NCBI RefSeq assembly: GCF_000527175.1
Contig: NZ_AZUR01000001.1
Span: 3,435,001 to 3,499,000, forward strand
Length of the DNA: 64,000 nt
Direction of reading: 5' to 3'
Source: Pseudogulbenkiania sp. MAI-1
GTDB lineage: Bacteria > Pseudomonadota > Gammaproteobacteria > Burkholderiales > Chromobacteriaceae
Within the stretch, counting starts at the first letter, position 1. Each line of letters begins with the position of its first letter. Both the position numbers and the translations under genes were made by a program. Shown here in pieces: positions 1 through 8,520 of this stretch. The notes beneath the pieces were generated by a model that was not told the origin of the DNA, made no database searches, and was given only the letters and a program-made list of their open reading frames with translations.

Positions 1-684
1 CAGTTGAGCGCCAGCATCTACCAGGGCCGGCTGGAGGGCAGCGTGCGCCTGGCGCGCGAGGAGAAGGCGCCGACGCTGGAGCTGAAGCAGACGCTCAACG
101 CCATGCACATCCGTCCGCTGCTGCTCGACTTGTTCGACTTCAGCCGCCTGGACGGCATCGGCAGCGGTGAGGTTGACGTCAAGGCCCGCGGCCTGTCCTT
201 CGCCGAGCTGCGCAACACCATGAGCGGCACGGTGGCGATGAGCCTCAACAAGGGGGCGCTGAGCGGCATCGACCTGGTGGCGGCGCTGAAGAACCTGCCG
301 TCGGAATTGAAGCAATGGAACGGCACCGCCAACCCGAACCAGAAGACCACCTTCTCGACGCTGTCGGCCAGCCTGCAGCTGGAACAGGGCGTGGCGCGCA
401 ATCAAGACCTGAAACTGGCGTCGCAGCTGGTCAACGTCAGCGGCGGCGGCAAGCTCGACCTGGTCCAGAGCATCATCGACTACACCCTCGACGTGCAGGC
501 CAACCCGCACGAATTCAGCCGGCTCAAGGGCGTCAACGTGCCGCTCAAGATCACCGGTCCGATCAACTCGCCGGTGTACGCGCTGGACTTCAACGCCATG
601 GTCAAGGGCAAGAAGACCGAGAGCGAGAAGCAGGACGCGCTGAAACAGCAGCTGAAGAAGCAGATCACCACCATCCTGCCGTGA
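1..684 (+). CDS. AsmA family protein, C-terminal part (5' end outside window)
   Basis: The frame is open from the first base, so only about the last 227 residues are present. AsmA proteins are inner-membrane-anchored periplasmic proteins of about 600 residues or more that affect outer-membrane assembly and probably lipid transfer. The visible part has the alternating beta-strand pattern of the AsmA C-terminal domain, with Leu-x-Gly-x-Gly stretches such as LDGIGSGEVDVKARG, and ends in a Lys/Gln-rich tail. A strong hairpin terminator follows. Whether this is AsmA itself or a paralogue cannot be judged without the N-terminus. Confidence 0.85.
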   Translation, partial: QLSASIYQGRLEGSVRLAREEKAPTLELKQTLNAMHIRPLLLDLFDFSRLDGIGSGEVDVKARGLSFAELRNTMSGTVAMSLNKGALSGIDLVAALKNLPSELKQWNGTANPNQKTTFSTLSASLQLEQGVARNQDLKLASQLVNVSGGGKLDLVQSIIDYTLDVQANPHEFSRLKGVNVPLKITGPINSPVYALDFNAMVKGKKTESEKQDALKQQLKKQITTILP

Positions 685-697
685 CGGTGGCAACAAG

Positions 698-733
698 AAG
701 GCCGCAGCGGAGCAATCCGACTGCGGCCTTTTT
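698..733 (+). terminator. Rho-independent terminator after the AsmA-family gene
   Basis: A 10-bp perfect stem (AAGGCCGCAG/CTGCGGCCTT) with a 13-nt loop is followed by TTT. It lies between two convergent genes; the T-run favours the plus strand. Confidence 0.85.
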
Positions 734-749
734 GCCGTCCACCCGGCTC

Positions 750-2717
750 TCAGCCCTGCAGCACCCGCGCCTCGGCCAGCGCCAGCTGCTCCGGCGTGCC
801 CAGCACCACCAGCACGTCGCCCTGCATCACCTCGAACTCCGGCTCGACCTCGCTGCGGCGGATGTGGCGGCGGCGCACCGCCTTCAGCTCCACCCCCAGC
901 TCATCCAGTCCGATCTCCTTCAGCGAATGGCCGATGGCGGCCGCTCCGGCACAGACCTGGATGCTCAACAGTCGCGGCAGCTGCGCCTCGTCCAGCCCCT
1001 CGGCGTCGTCGCTGGCGCCGCGGAAGAAGCCCTTGAACAGGCTGTAGCGCTCCTCGCGCACCGCGCGGATGCGGCGCAGCACGCGCTTGAGCGGCACGCC
1101 GGTCACCATCAGCGCCTGGGTCGCCAGCATCAGGCTGCCCTCCATCACCTCGGCCACCACCTCGTCGGCGCCGGCCCGGCGCAGCGACTCCATGTCGCTG
1201 TCGTCGACGGTGCGCACGATCACCGGCAGGTCGCTGCGCAGCGACTGCACCATGTTGAGAATGCGCAGCGCGGCATGGGTATCGGCGAAGGTCACCACCA
1301 CCGCCTTGGCGCGCATCAGGCCGGCGGCGATCAGCACCTCCTTCTTGCCGGCGTCGCCGAACACCACCGGGTCGCCCGCCTCGCCCGCCTCGCGCACCCG
1401 GTCCGGGTCCAGGTCGAGCGCGAAGAACGGGATCGACTCCTTCTCCAGCAGCCGCGCCAGCACCTGGCCGCTGCGCCCGTAGCCGCAGATCAGCACGTGC
1501 TCGCTCTTCGACATGCTCTCCACCAGCAGCTGGTGCAGGTTCAGCGCCTGCATCATCCAGTCCTGCTTGATCAGCCTACGGGTGATCTTGTCGCCGTGCA
1601 GGATCAGGAACGGCGCCACCAACATCGACAGCAGGATGGCGGCGATGGCCGCCTGCTCGGTCTGCGCCTCGATCAGGCCCAGCTTGCCCGACAGCGCCAA
1701 CAGCACGAAGCCGAACTCGCCGCCCTGCGCCAGCGCCAGCGCGCCGCGCATGGCATCGTTGGCCTTGTGGCCGAAGGCGCGTGCCAGGCCGAACACGATG
1801 CCGAGCTTGACCGGCACCAGCAGCGCCACCAACAGCAGCACCTCGCCGGCGTGGGTGTACAACACCGGCAGCTGCACGCGCATGCCGACGGTGATGAAGA
1901 AGAAGCCGAGCAGGATGTCGCGGAACGGCTTGATGTCCTCCTCCACCTGGTAGCGGTACTCGGTCTCCGAGATCAGCATGCCGGCGACGAAGGCCCCCAG
2001 CGCCAGGCTCAGCCCCGACAACTCAGTCAGGTAGGCCACCCCCAAGGTCACCAAGAGCACGTTGATCATGAACAGCTCGCCCGAACGCTGCCGTGCCACC
2101 AGGTGGAACCACGGCCGCATCAGGCGCTGGCCGAAGGACAACAGCACCGCCATCACCGCCACCACCTTCAGCGCCGCCAGCGAGAGGTCCATGCCCAGCG
2201 TGGCGCTGCCGCCGGCGAAGGCCGGCAGCAGGATCAAGAGCGGCACCACCGCCAGATCCTGGAACAGCAGCACGCCGATCGCCAGCTGGCCGTGCGGCTG
2301 GTTGAGCTCCAGCCGTTCGGTCAACAGCTTGCTGACGATCGCGGTGGACGACATCGCCAGCGCCCCGCCCACGGCAAAGCCCGCCAGCGGCGCATCCAGC
2401 AGCGCGCCGACCGCCCCGGCGATCAACAGCAGCGTCAGCAGCACCTGCGCCAGGCCGACGCCGAACACCAACTGGCGCATCGCCTTGAGCTTGGGCAGCG
2501 AAAATTCCAGCCCGATCGAGAACATCATGAACACGATGCCGATCTCACCCAGGAAGGCCGTCTCATCCCCGTCCGGAATCAGCTGCATCACCCCCGGTCC
2601 GGCCAGGAAGCCCACCACCAGGTAGCCCAGCATCGGCGGCACCTTGAGAGTACGGCACAAGGTCACCGCCAGCACGGCGCTCAACAACACGAGGACAATG
2701 GGCGCAAGCGAATGCAT
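750..2717 (-). CDS. Monovalent cation:proton antiporter, CPA2 family (KefB/KefC-like) with RCK domain
   Basis: Predicted inner-membrane K+ or Na+/H+ antiporter of 655 residues. The first ~380 residues are a chain of hydrophobic helices of the Na/H exchanger fold and include the CPA2-type LLFQDLAVVP segment. A Rossmann RCK_N (TrkA-N) domain starts at the CGYGRSGQ motif near residue 400, with the nucleotide-binding Asp in FALDLDPDRV, and a TrkA_C-like domain ends the protein. The ATG at 2717 is chosen because the 13 residues that an upstream in-frame start would add do not look like part of the family. It is transcribed divergently from kdsD. Family assignment is firm; ion specificity and any glutathione gating are not. 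Confidence 0.92.
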   Translation of the reverse strand: MHSLAPIVLVLLSAVLAVTLCRTLKVPPMLGYLVVGFLAGPGVMQLIPDGDETAFLGEIGIVFMMFSIGLEFSLPKLKAMRQLVFGVGLAQVLLTLLLIAGAVGALLDAPLAGFAVGGALAMSSTAIVSKLLTERLELNQPHGQLAIGVLLFQDLAVVPLLILLPAFAGGSATLGMDLSLAALKVVAVMAVLLSFGQRLMRPWFHLVARQRSGELFMINVLLVTLGVAYLTELSGLSLALGAFVAGMLISETEYRYQVEEDIKPFRDILLGFFFITVGMRVQLPVLYTHAGEVLLLVALLVPVKLGIVFGLARAFGHKANDAMRGALALAQGGEFGFVLLALSGKLGLIEAQTEQAAIAAILLSMLVAPFLILHGDKITRRLIKQDWMMQALNLHQLLVESMSKSEHVLICGYGRSGQVLARLLEKESIPFFALDLDPDRVREAGEAGDPVVFGDAGKKEVLIAAGLMRAKAVVVTFADTHAALRILNMVQSLRSDLPVIVRTVDDSDMESLRRAGADEVVAEVMEGSLMLATQALMVTGVPLKRVLRRIRAVREERYSLFKGFFRGASDDAEGLDEAQLPRLLSIQVCAGAAAIGHSLKEIGLDELGVELKAVRRRHIRRSEVEPEFEVMQGDVLVVLGTPEQLALAEARVLQG

Positions 2718-2810
2718 CGAGGATGGTCTTTCCAGGACAGAGAAGGGGTTGGCCAAACGCGCCCAAGCAAAAGATGCACCAGGCCGCGACTATTCGGATT
2801 ATAACCTTGA

Positions 2811-2816
2811 TATACT
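2811..2816 (+). promoter_or_regulatory. Candidate -10 element of the kdsD operon promoter
   Basis: TATACT stands only 8 nt before the kdsD ATG at 2825. No good -35 hexamer and no Shine-Dalgarno sequence are visible. A start site 6-8 nt downstream of the hexamer would make the mRNA leaderless or nearly so. Confidence 0.45.
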
Positions 2817-2824
2817 TTCGCCCT

Positions 2825-3805
2825 ATGAACAAGACACGACAGCATGAGCGCCTGGAACAGGCGCAACGGGTGCTCGAGATCGAGGCCGACGCCATCCTCG
2901 CGCTCCGTGCCCGGCTCGACGGCGCCTTCCTCGCGGCCATCGACGCCATCCTCGCCTGCGCCGGCCGGCTGGTGGTCACCGGCATCGGCAAGTCCGGCCA
3001 CATCGGCCGCAAGATCGCCGCCACGCTGGCCAGCACCGGCACCCCGGCGTTCTTCGTGCACCCGGCCGAAGCCGCCCACGGCGACCTCGGCATGATCACC
3101 GACGGCGACGTGCTGCTGGCGCTCTCCAACTCGGGCGAGAGCGACGAGGTCATCGCGCTGCTGCCGGCGCTCAAGCGCAAGGACATCACCCTGATCGCCA
3201 TGACCGGCCGCCCCGAATCGACGCTGGCGCGCGAAGCCGACATCCACCTCGACGCCGGCGTCGAGATGGAGGCCTGCCCGCTCGGGCTGGCCCCCACCTC
3301 CAGCACCACCGCGGCGCTGGCGCTGGGCGACGCGCTGGCGGTGACGCTGCTGGAAGCGCGCTCGTTCCGCGAAGAAGACTTCGCCCTGTCGCACCCGGGC
3401 GGCAGCCTGGGGCGGCGCCTCTTGGTCCACGTGCGCGACCTGATGCACGCCGGCGACACCCTGCCGGTGGTGCAGTGCGGCACCACGCTCAAGGATGCGC
3501 TGCTGGAAATGACCAGGAAGGGCCTCGGCATGACCGCCGTGGTCGACGCCTCGGGCAATCTCGCCGGCATCTTCACCGACGGCGACCTGCGCCGCACGCT
3601 GGACAAGACGCTCGACCTGTCCGGCCTCGCCATCGACGACGTGATGTTCCGCCAGCCGCGCACCATCCGCGCCGAACGACTGGCCTCGGAAGCGGTCAAG
3701 CTGATGGAAACCCACAAGGTCAACGGCCTGCTGGTCGTGGACGACACCGGACGGCTGGTCGGCGCACTCAACATGCACGACCTGCTCCAGGCCCGGATCG
3801 TATAA
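2825..3805 (+). CDS. kdsD: Arabinose-5-phosphate isomerase KdsD
   Basis: Cytoplasmic enzyme interconverting D-ribulose 5-phosphate and D-arabinose 5-phosphate, the first step of Kdo synthesis for LPS. The 326 residues match the usual KpsF/GutQ length. An N-terminal SIS domain carries GKSGHIGRK and the serine-rich SNSGES sugar-phosphate loop, and two CBS domains follow (about residues 205-260 and 270-326). The ATG at 2825 gives the family N-terminus (MNKTRQHERL). kdsC follows after 8 nt, so the pathway steps are co-transcribed. Confidence 0.96.
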   Translation: MNKTRQHERLEQAQRVLEIEADAILALRARLDGAFLAAIDAILACAGRLVVTGIGKSGHIGRKIAATLASTGTPAFFVHPAEAAHGDLGMITDGDVLLALSNSGESDEVIALLPALKRKDITLIAMTGRPESTLAREADIHLDAGVEMEACPLGLAPTSSTTAALALGDALAVTLLEARSFREEDFALSHPGGSLGRRLLVHVRDLMHAGDTLPVVQCGTTLKDALLEMTRKGLGMTAVVDASGNLAGIFTDGDLRRTLDKTLDLSGLAIDDVMFRQPRTIRAERLASEAVKLMETHKVNGLLVVDDTGRLVGALNMHDLLQARIV

Positions 3806-3813
3806 GGACAACC

Positions 3814-4338
3814 ATGCAAACGATTCACGAACTCGCCCGCAAGGTGCAACTCCTGATCATGGACGTCGACGGCGTGCTGACCGACGGCCGCATCTATTTC
3901 ACCCCGGACGGCGAAGAACTGAAAGCCTTCAACACCCTCGACGGCCACGGCCTGAAAATGCTGCAGGGCACCGGCGTCAAGCTCGCCATCATCACCGGGC
4001 GCGCCGCGCGCTGCGTCGAGCACCGCGCGCGCGGCCTCGGCATCGACTACTACTACCAGGGCATCCACGACAAGGTCGAGGCCTTCCAGCAGCTCTTGGC
4101 CGAAACCGGCATCGACGCCTCCGCCTGTGCCTACATCGGCGACGACGTGGTCGACCTGCCGGTGATGCGCCGCGTCGGCCTCGCCGTGGCGGTACCCGAC
4201 GCCCCCAGCCTGGTGCGCCAGCACGCCCACTACGTCACCGGCTTCGGCGGCGGCCAGGGCGCGGTGCGCGAACTCTCCGAACTCATCATGCAGGCCCAGG
4301 GCAGCTACGATGAAGTGATGGACAGGTATCTGGCATGA
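3814..4338 (+). CDS. kdsC: 3-deoxy-D-manno-octulosonate 8-phosphate phosphatase KdsC
   Basis: HAD-superfamily phosphatase of 174 residues that releases phosphate from Kdo 8-phosphate. Motif I with the nucleophilic Asp is MDVDGVLTDG near the N-terminus, and GDDVVDLPVM supplies the C-terminal Mg-binding acidic residues. It lacks a large cap domain, as is typical for tetrameric KdsC. Its stop codon overlaps the lptC start (ATGA), coupling Kdo synthesis with the LPS export genes. Confidence 0.97.
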   Translation: MQTIHELARKVQLLIMDVDGVLTDGRIYFTPDGEELKAFNTLDGHGLKMLQGTGVKLAIITGRAARCVEHRARGLGIDYYYQGIHDKVEAFQQLLAETGIDASACAYIGDDVVDLPVMRRVGLAVAVPDAPSLVRQHAHYVTGFGGGQGAVRELSELIMQAQGSYDEVMDRYLA

Positions 4339-4898
4339 TCCTCCGCGCCCAGCGGCTGTTCCCCGTCGTCCTCCTGGCGCTGACCGGCCTGTTGACGTTC
4401 TGGCTCGACCAGATCTCGCGCTGGACGCCCGAGGTGCATGCGCTCGACCCGAACAAGCCGGAATTCGTGGCGGAACGCTTCACCGCCCAGCGCTTCGACG
4501 CCACCGGCAAGGTGCAGGACCGCCTCAGCGCCCAGCGCATGTGGCAGTACCCAGGCAAGGACGACCTGTTCTTCGACGCCCCCGCGCTGCGGATCTTCGA
4601 AGCCGGCGTGCTGCAATACGATGTGCGCGGCCAGAGCGGCCGCTACAACAACAAGACCCGCCAGGCCTTCTTCGACCGCCAGGTGACGCTGTTCAAGCCA
4701 GCCGACGCCAGGCAGCCGGAGACCCGGGTCGACACCTCGGCGATGCACGTCGACATCGATAAGCGTCTGGCCCGCTCCGCGGCGCCGGTCACCATCCATT
4801 ACGGCACGTCGGTAGCCCGATCGGTCGGCTTCAGCTACGATCAGCGCGCCGGCCTGTTGAAACTGCTCTCGAAGGCAAGAGTCGTCTATGCGAAATAA
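4335..4898 (+). CDS. lptC: LPS export protein LptC
   Basis: Bitopic inner-membrane component of the Lpt bridge; it receives LPS from LptB2FG and passes it to LptA. The 187-residue protein has one N-terminal transmembrane helix (about residues 8-24) and a periplasmic beta-jellyroll. It overlaps kdsC by 4 nt and lptA by 11 nt. Sequence is poorly conserved in this family, so the call rests on size, topology and position between kdsC and lptA. Confidence 0.92.
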   Translation: MILRAQRLFPVVLLALTGLLTFWLDQISRWTPEVHALDPNKPEFVAERFTAQRFDATGKVQDRLSAQRMWQYPGKDDLFFDAPALRIFEAGVLQYDVRGQSGRYNNKTRQAFFDRQVTLFKPADARQPETRVDTSAMHVDIDKRLARSAAPVTIHYGTSVARSVGFSYDQRAGLLKLLSKARVVYAK

Positions 4899-5409
4899 AT
4901 TCACCCTGACGCTGGCCATGCTGGCCGGACTGTGCGCCACCACCGTCGCCCTGGCGGAAAAGGCCGACCAGAGCAAACCGATCGAAATCAACGCCAACAG
5001 CGGCACGCTCGACCAGCTGAAAGGCGTGACCGTGTGGGAAGGCAACGTCGTGGTGACGCAGGGCACGCTGCGCGTCAACGCCGACCGCGTCGTCGTCACC
5101 CGCGACGACAAGGGCAACCAGACGGTGCAGGCCACCGGCAAGGTAGTCACCTTCCGCCAGAAAATGGACGACAAGAACGAATACATCGAAGGCCAGGCCA
5201 GCCGCCTCGACTACACCGGCATCACCAACACCGCCGTGCTCACCGGCAACGCCCGCGTCAAGCGCGGTGAGGACCTGGTGATCGGCGAGGTCATCACCTA
5301 CAACACCCAGAGCCAGACCTACCAGGTCAAGGGCGGCGCCGCCACCGGCCCCAACAAGGGCCGCATCACCGTCATCCTGCAGCCGCAAACCACCGGACAA
5401 CAGCCATGA
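4888..5409 (+). CDS. lptA: Periplasmic LPS-binding bridge protein LptA
   Basis: 173 residues with a cleavable signal peptide (basic start, hydrophobic core, VALA cleavage region near residue 23). The OstA/LptA domain follows, with the characteristic INANSGTLDQLKG beginning. LptA oligomers carry LPS across the periplasm between LptC and LptD. The gene overlaps lptC by 11 nt and lptB by 4 nt. Confidence 0.95.
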   Translation: MRNKFTLTLAMLAGLCATTVALAEKADQSKPIEINANSGTLDQLKGVTVWEGNVVVTQGTLRVNADRVVVTRDDKGNQTVQATGKVVTFRQKMDDKNEYIEGQASRLDYTGITNTAVLTGNARVKRGEDLVIGEVITYNTQSQTYQVKGGAATGPNKGRITVILQPQTTGQQP

Positions 5410-6134
5410 CCGCCAGCGTACTGAACGTCACCCGGCTGAAGAAGCGCTTCAAGAAGCGCACCGTGGTCAAGGACGTCTCGCTCAGCATCGAAAGCGGCGA
5501 GGTGATCGGGCTGTTGGGCCCCAACGGCGCCGGCAAGACTACCAGCTTCTACATGATCGTCGGCCTGGTCGGGGCCGACGACGGCCAGATCCTGCTCGAT
5601 GAGCAGGACATCACCCACTTCCCGATGCACCAGCGCGCACGCCTGGGGCTGGGCTACCTGCCGCAGGAAGCGTCGATCTTCCGCAAGATGACGGTGGACG
5701 AAAACATCCGCGCCATCCTCGAGATCGCCGGCCTCAAGGGCGAGGAACTGGAAAAGGAACTGGTGCTGCTGCTGGACGACCTCAACATCGCCCACCTCAG
5801 GGAGAGCAACGCGCTGGCGCTATCCGGCGGCGAGCGGCGCCGCGTCGAGATCGCCCGCGTGCTGGCCACCCGGCCGCGCTTCATCCTGCTCGACGAGCCG
5901 TTCGCCGGCGTCGACCCGATCGCCGTGATCGACATCCAGAAGATCATCTCCTTCCTCAAGGAACGCGGCATCGGCGTGCTGATCACCGATCACAACGTGC
6001 GCGAGACGCTGCGCATCTGCGACCGCGCCTACATCATCAGCGACGGCGCGGTGCTGGCCTCCGGCAAGCCGCAGGCCCTCGTCGACAATGAAAAAGTTCG
6101 CCAGGTTTACCTCGGCGAACACTTCCACCTGTAA
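5406..6134 (+). CDS. lptB: LPS export ABC transporter ATP-binding protein LptB
   Basis: ATPase that powers LPS extraction by LptB2FG. The 242-residue protein has Walker A GPNGAGKTT (about residue 38), the LSGGERRR signature, Walker B FILLDEPFAGVDPIA and the switch His in ITDHNVRET. The start overlaps the lptA stop. lptF and lptG are not in the window, as is usual, because they sit elsewhere in most genomes. rpoN starts 5 nt downstream, so sigma-54 is probably co-transcribed with the Lpt genes. Confidence 0.97.
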   Translation: MTASVLNVTRLKKRFKKRTVVKDVSLSIESGEVIGLLGPNGAGKTTSFYMIVGLVGADDGQILLDEQDITHFPMHQRARLGLGYLPQEASIFRKMTVDENIRAILEIAGLKGEELEKELVLLLDDLNIAHLRESNALALSGGERRRVEIARVLATRPRFILLDEPFAGVDPIAVIDIQKIISFLKERGIGVLITDHNVRETLRICDRAYIISDGAVLASGKPQALVDNEKVRQVYLGEHFHL

Positions 6135-6139
6135 TCGCC

Positions 6140-7543
6140 ATGAAGCAGTCGCTACAGCTCAAGGTCTCGCAGCAACTCACGCTGACCCCGCAACTGCAGC
6201 AGTCGATCCGGCTGCTGCAACTGTCCACCGTCGACCTGCAAACCGAAGTGGAACGCTTCCTGCAGGACAACCCGCTGTTGGAGCGGGGCGACGAACCGGC
6301 CGCCGAGAGCGCCCCGGCCGACACCGCCGGCGGCGAAGCCGAAGCGGAACGCCACGACACGGACAGCGGCGACACCGGCGGCGAACTGACCGACTGGGGT
6401 AGCGGCAGCCGGCGCAGCAACGACGGCGACGACGATTACGACCCGATGGCCAACGTGCCGCGCCCGGTCACGCTGCGCGAACACCTGCTGGCGCAGCTGG
6501 GAGAAATCGCCCTGCCCGAACGCGACAGCGCCATCGTGCAGCTCTTGATCGAAGAGCTGGACGAAGACGGCTACCTGACGACCGACCTGCAGGAACTGGC
6601 CGCCTCGCTGCCGCTGGAACTCGGCATCGAGGAAGACGAACTGGCGTTCGGTTTGAAACTGCTGCAGCAATTCGAACCGCAGGGCGTCGGCGCCCGCTCG
6701 CTGTCCGAATCGCTGGCGCTGCAACTGGCCCAGTTGCCGGACAGCACCCCCGGCAAGGCGCTGGCGCGCACCATCGTCAGCGAGCACCTCACCCTGCTGG
6801 GCAACCGCGACTATACCCGCCTGAAGCGCCTGCTCGATGTCGGCGACGTGGAACTGAAAGCGGCGCAGGCCCTGATCGCCCGCCTCAACCCCCGCCCGGC
6901 GGCCGGTTTCGGCGCCGACGACACCCGCTACATCATCCCCGACATCGCCGTGCGCCGCGTCAAGGGCCGCTGGCGCGCCGAGCTCAACAACGCCGCCGTG
7001 CCGCGCCTGCGCGTCAACCAGATGTACGCCCAGATGCTCAGCGAGAACCGCGGCGCCGGCGGCGAATTGAGCGCCCGCCTGCAAGAGGCCAAATGGCTGG
7101 TGAAGAATATTCAGCAACGATTTGACACCATCCTCAAAGTGGCGGAATCTATAGTCGAAAGACAGCAAGCGTTCTTTGAACACGGAGAAGTCGCCATGCG
7201 TCCGCTCATCCTGCGCGACATCGCCGATGAGCTGGAGCTGCACGAATCCACGGTATCCCGTGTGACGACGCAGAAATACCTGTTGTGCCCGCGCGGCCTG
7301 TTCGAGCTGAAGTATTTCTTCGGCAGCGCACTGGAAACGGACAGCGGCGGTGAATGCTCGGCCACCGCCATCAAGGCGCACATCCGCCAGATGATCGAAG
7401 CGGAAAACCCGGCCAAGCCCCTGTCCGACAGCGCCCTGGCGGACGAACTGGCCAAACAGGGCATACAGGTTGCCAGGCGCACGGTGGCGAAGTATCGTGA
7501 AGCCATGCAGATTCCACCGGTCAATCTGCGCAAGGTCCTCTGA
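6140..7543 (+). CDS. rpoN: RNA polymerase sigma-54 factor RpoN
   Basis: Alternative sigma factor needing AAA+ activators. It has 467 residues: a Gln/Leu-rich activator-interaction region I (LTPQLQQSIRLLQLS), an acidic linker (about residues 50-105), the core-binding domain, a helix-turn-helix near ELHESTVSRVTTQKYL, and the diagnostic RpoN box ARRTVAKYRE near the C-terminus. Its position between lptB and hpf is the standard proteobacterial arrangement. Confidence 0.98.
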   Translation: MKQSLQLKVSQQLTLTPQLQQSIRLLQLSTVDLQTEVERFLQDNPLLERGDEPAAESAPADTAGGEAEAERHDTDSGDTGGELTDWGSGSRRSNDGDDDYDPMANVPRPVTLREHLLAQLGEIALPERDSAIVQLLIEELDEDGYLTTDLQELAASLPLELGIEEDELAFGLKLLQQFEPQGVGARSLSESLALQLAQLPDSTPGKALARTIVSEHLTLLGNRDYTRLKRLLDVGDVELKAAQALIARLNPRPAAGFGADDTRYIIPDIAVRRVKGRWRAELNNAAVPRLRVNQMYAQMLSENRGAGGELSARLQEAKWLVKNIQQRFDTILKVAESIVERQQAFFEHGEVAMRPLILRDIADELELHESTVSRVTTQKYLLCPRGLFELKYFFGSALETDSGGECSATAIKAHIRQMIEAENPAKPLSDSALADELAKQGIQVARRTVAKYREAMQIPPVNLRKVL

Positions 7544-7564
7544 CCTTGAACTGAATCATCAGCA

Positions 7565-7587
7565 TGCCCGGCAGCTTCTGCCGGGCA
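7565..7587 (+). other. Perfect hairpin between rpoN and hpf
   Basis: A 10-bp stem TGCCCGGCAG/CTGCCGGGCA with a 3-nt loop lies 20 nt after rpoN. There is no T-run, so it may act as an mRNA 3'-end or processing structure, not as a full terminator. Confidence 0.6.
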
Positions 7588-7610
7588 GTCAACACAAGAA
7601 GGAGTAAGGT

Positions 7611-7940
7611 ATGAACCTCAAAGTAACCGGTCTCCACCTCGACGTTACCCAACCGCTGCGTGATTACATAGAAAGCAAACTCGAACGCGTGACCCGTCAT
7701 GTCGACCATGTGATCGACGTGGCGGTGACCCTGTCTGTGGACAAGCTGGTCCAGAAGGCCGAAGTCAACGTGCACCTCTCCGGCAAGGACATCCACGTGG
7801 AGGCGACCGACGCGGACATGTACGCCGCCATCGACTTGCTGATGGACAAGCTGGACCGCCAGGTGCTCAAGCACAAGGAAAAACTGAGCGAGCACCGGGT
7901 GACGCCAGCCCCTTCCCCGGCCCCGGAAGCCACACTCTAA
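7611..7940 (+). CDS. hpf: Ribosome hibernation promoting factor (short HPF/YfiA family)
   Basis: A 109-residue protein that binds the 30S subunit in stationary phase and promotes ribosome dimerisation or inactivation. It is of the short type, lacking the long-HPF C-terminal dimerisation domain. The S30AE domain covers residues 1-95, starting MNLKVTGLHLDVTQPLRDYI. A strong AAGGAG Shine-Dalgarno lies about 8 nt before the ATG. Position after rpoN is classical, and a hairpin terminator follows. Confidence 0.95.
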   Translation: MNLKVTGLHLDVTQPLRDYIESKLERVTRHVDHVIDVAVTLSVDKLVQKAEVNVHLSGKDIHVEATDADMYAAIDLLMDKLDRQVLKHKEKLSEHRVTPAPSPAPEATL

Positions 7941-7953
7941 ATCCTTGATTGGT

Positions 7954-7984
7954 AAAGCGGGAGCCGGGAGGTTCCCGCTTTGCT
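7954..7984 (+). terminator. Terminator after hpf
   Basis: A 9-bp stem AAAGCGGGA/TCCCGCTTT lies shortly after the hpf stop, with the T-residues of the right arm running into TGCTTTG. It probably separates rpoN-hpf from ptsN. Confidence 0.75.
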
Positions 7985-8058
7985 TTGCACGATCCTTTCT
8001 CTGTCACACCAAAGCAACGTAGAATCGTCAGGTTTTTGGCAGCTCTCAACAGACCCCT

Positions 8059-8520
8059 ATGAGCCTGATCGGCAAAATCCTAACCCGGGACAATGTCCTG
8101 CTCGATCTCGACGTAGCCAGTAAGAAGCGCGTCTTCGAACAGGTGGGACTCCTGATCGAGAACACCCGCGGCATTGCGCGTAGTGAAGTGTTCGAATGCC
8201 TGTTCGCGCGCGAAAAGCTCGGCTCCACCGGGCTGGGGCAAGGCGTGGCCATTCCGCACGGCCGTGCCCGCGGCCTGAAAGAGGCTGCCGGCGTGCTGAT
8301 CCGCCTCAAGTCGGCCATCCCCTTCGACGCCCCCGACGGCAAACCGGTCCAGATCCTGTTCGTGCTGCTGGTCCCGGAACAGGCCACCGACCTGCACCTG
8401 CAGGTGCTGTCCGAACTGGCCCAGGTTTTTTCCAGCCGGCCGCTGCGCGAGCAACTGCTGGCCGCCCAGAGCGCCGACGAGCTCTACACCCTGCTGACCG
8501 AATGGTCCCCCCATGCCTAG
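8059..8520 (+). CDS. ptsN: PTS nitrogen-regulatory IIA component PtsN
   Basis: Phospho-carrier IIA(Ntr), 153 residues, of the nitrogen PTS, which signals to K+ transport and sigma-54-linked pathways. The phosphorylated His lies in GVAIPHGRA. The PTS EIIA type-2 fold covers nearly the whole protein. There is no clear Shine-Dalgarno, and a TAGAAT -10-like hexamer (8020-8025) suggests a short leader. The stop overlaps hprK by 8 nt. Confidence 0.95.
   Translation: MSLIGKILTRDNVLLDLDVASKKRVFEQVGLLIENTRGIARSEVFECLFAREKLGSTGLGQGVAIPHGRARGLKEAAGVLIRLKSAIPFDAPDGKPVQILFVLLVPEQATDLHLQVLSELAQVFSSRPLREQLLAAQSADELYTLLTEWSPHA

Noticed and set aside
315..2804. An 829-codon open frame on the plus strand across the antiporter gene
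   Set aside because: It runs antisense to a clear CPA2 antiporter, is rich in His, Gln and Arg, and has no family motif. This is a high-GC antisense artefact.
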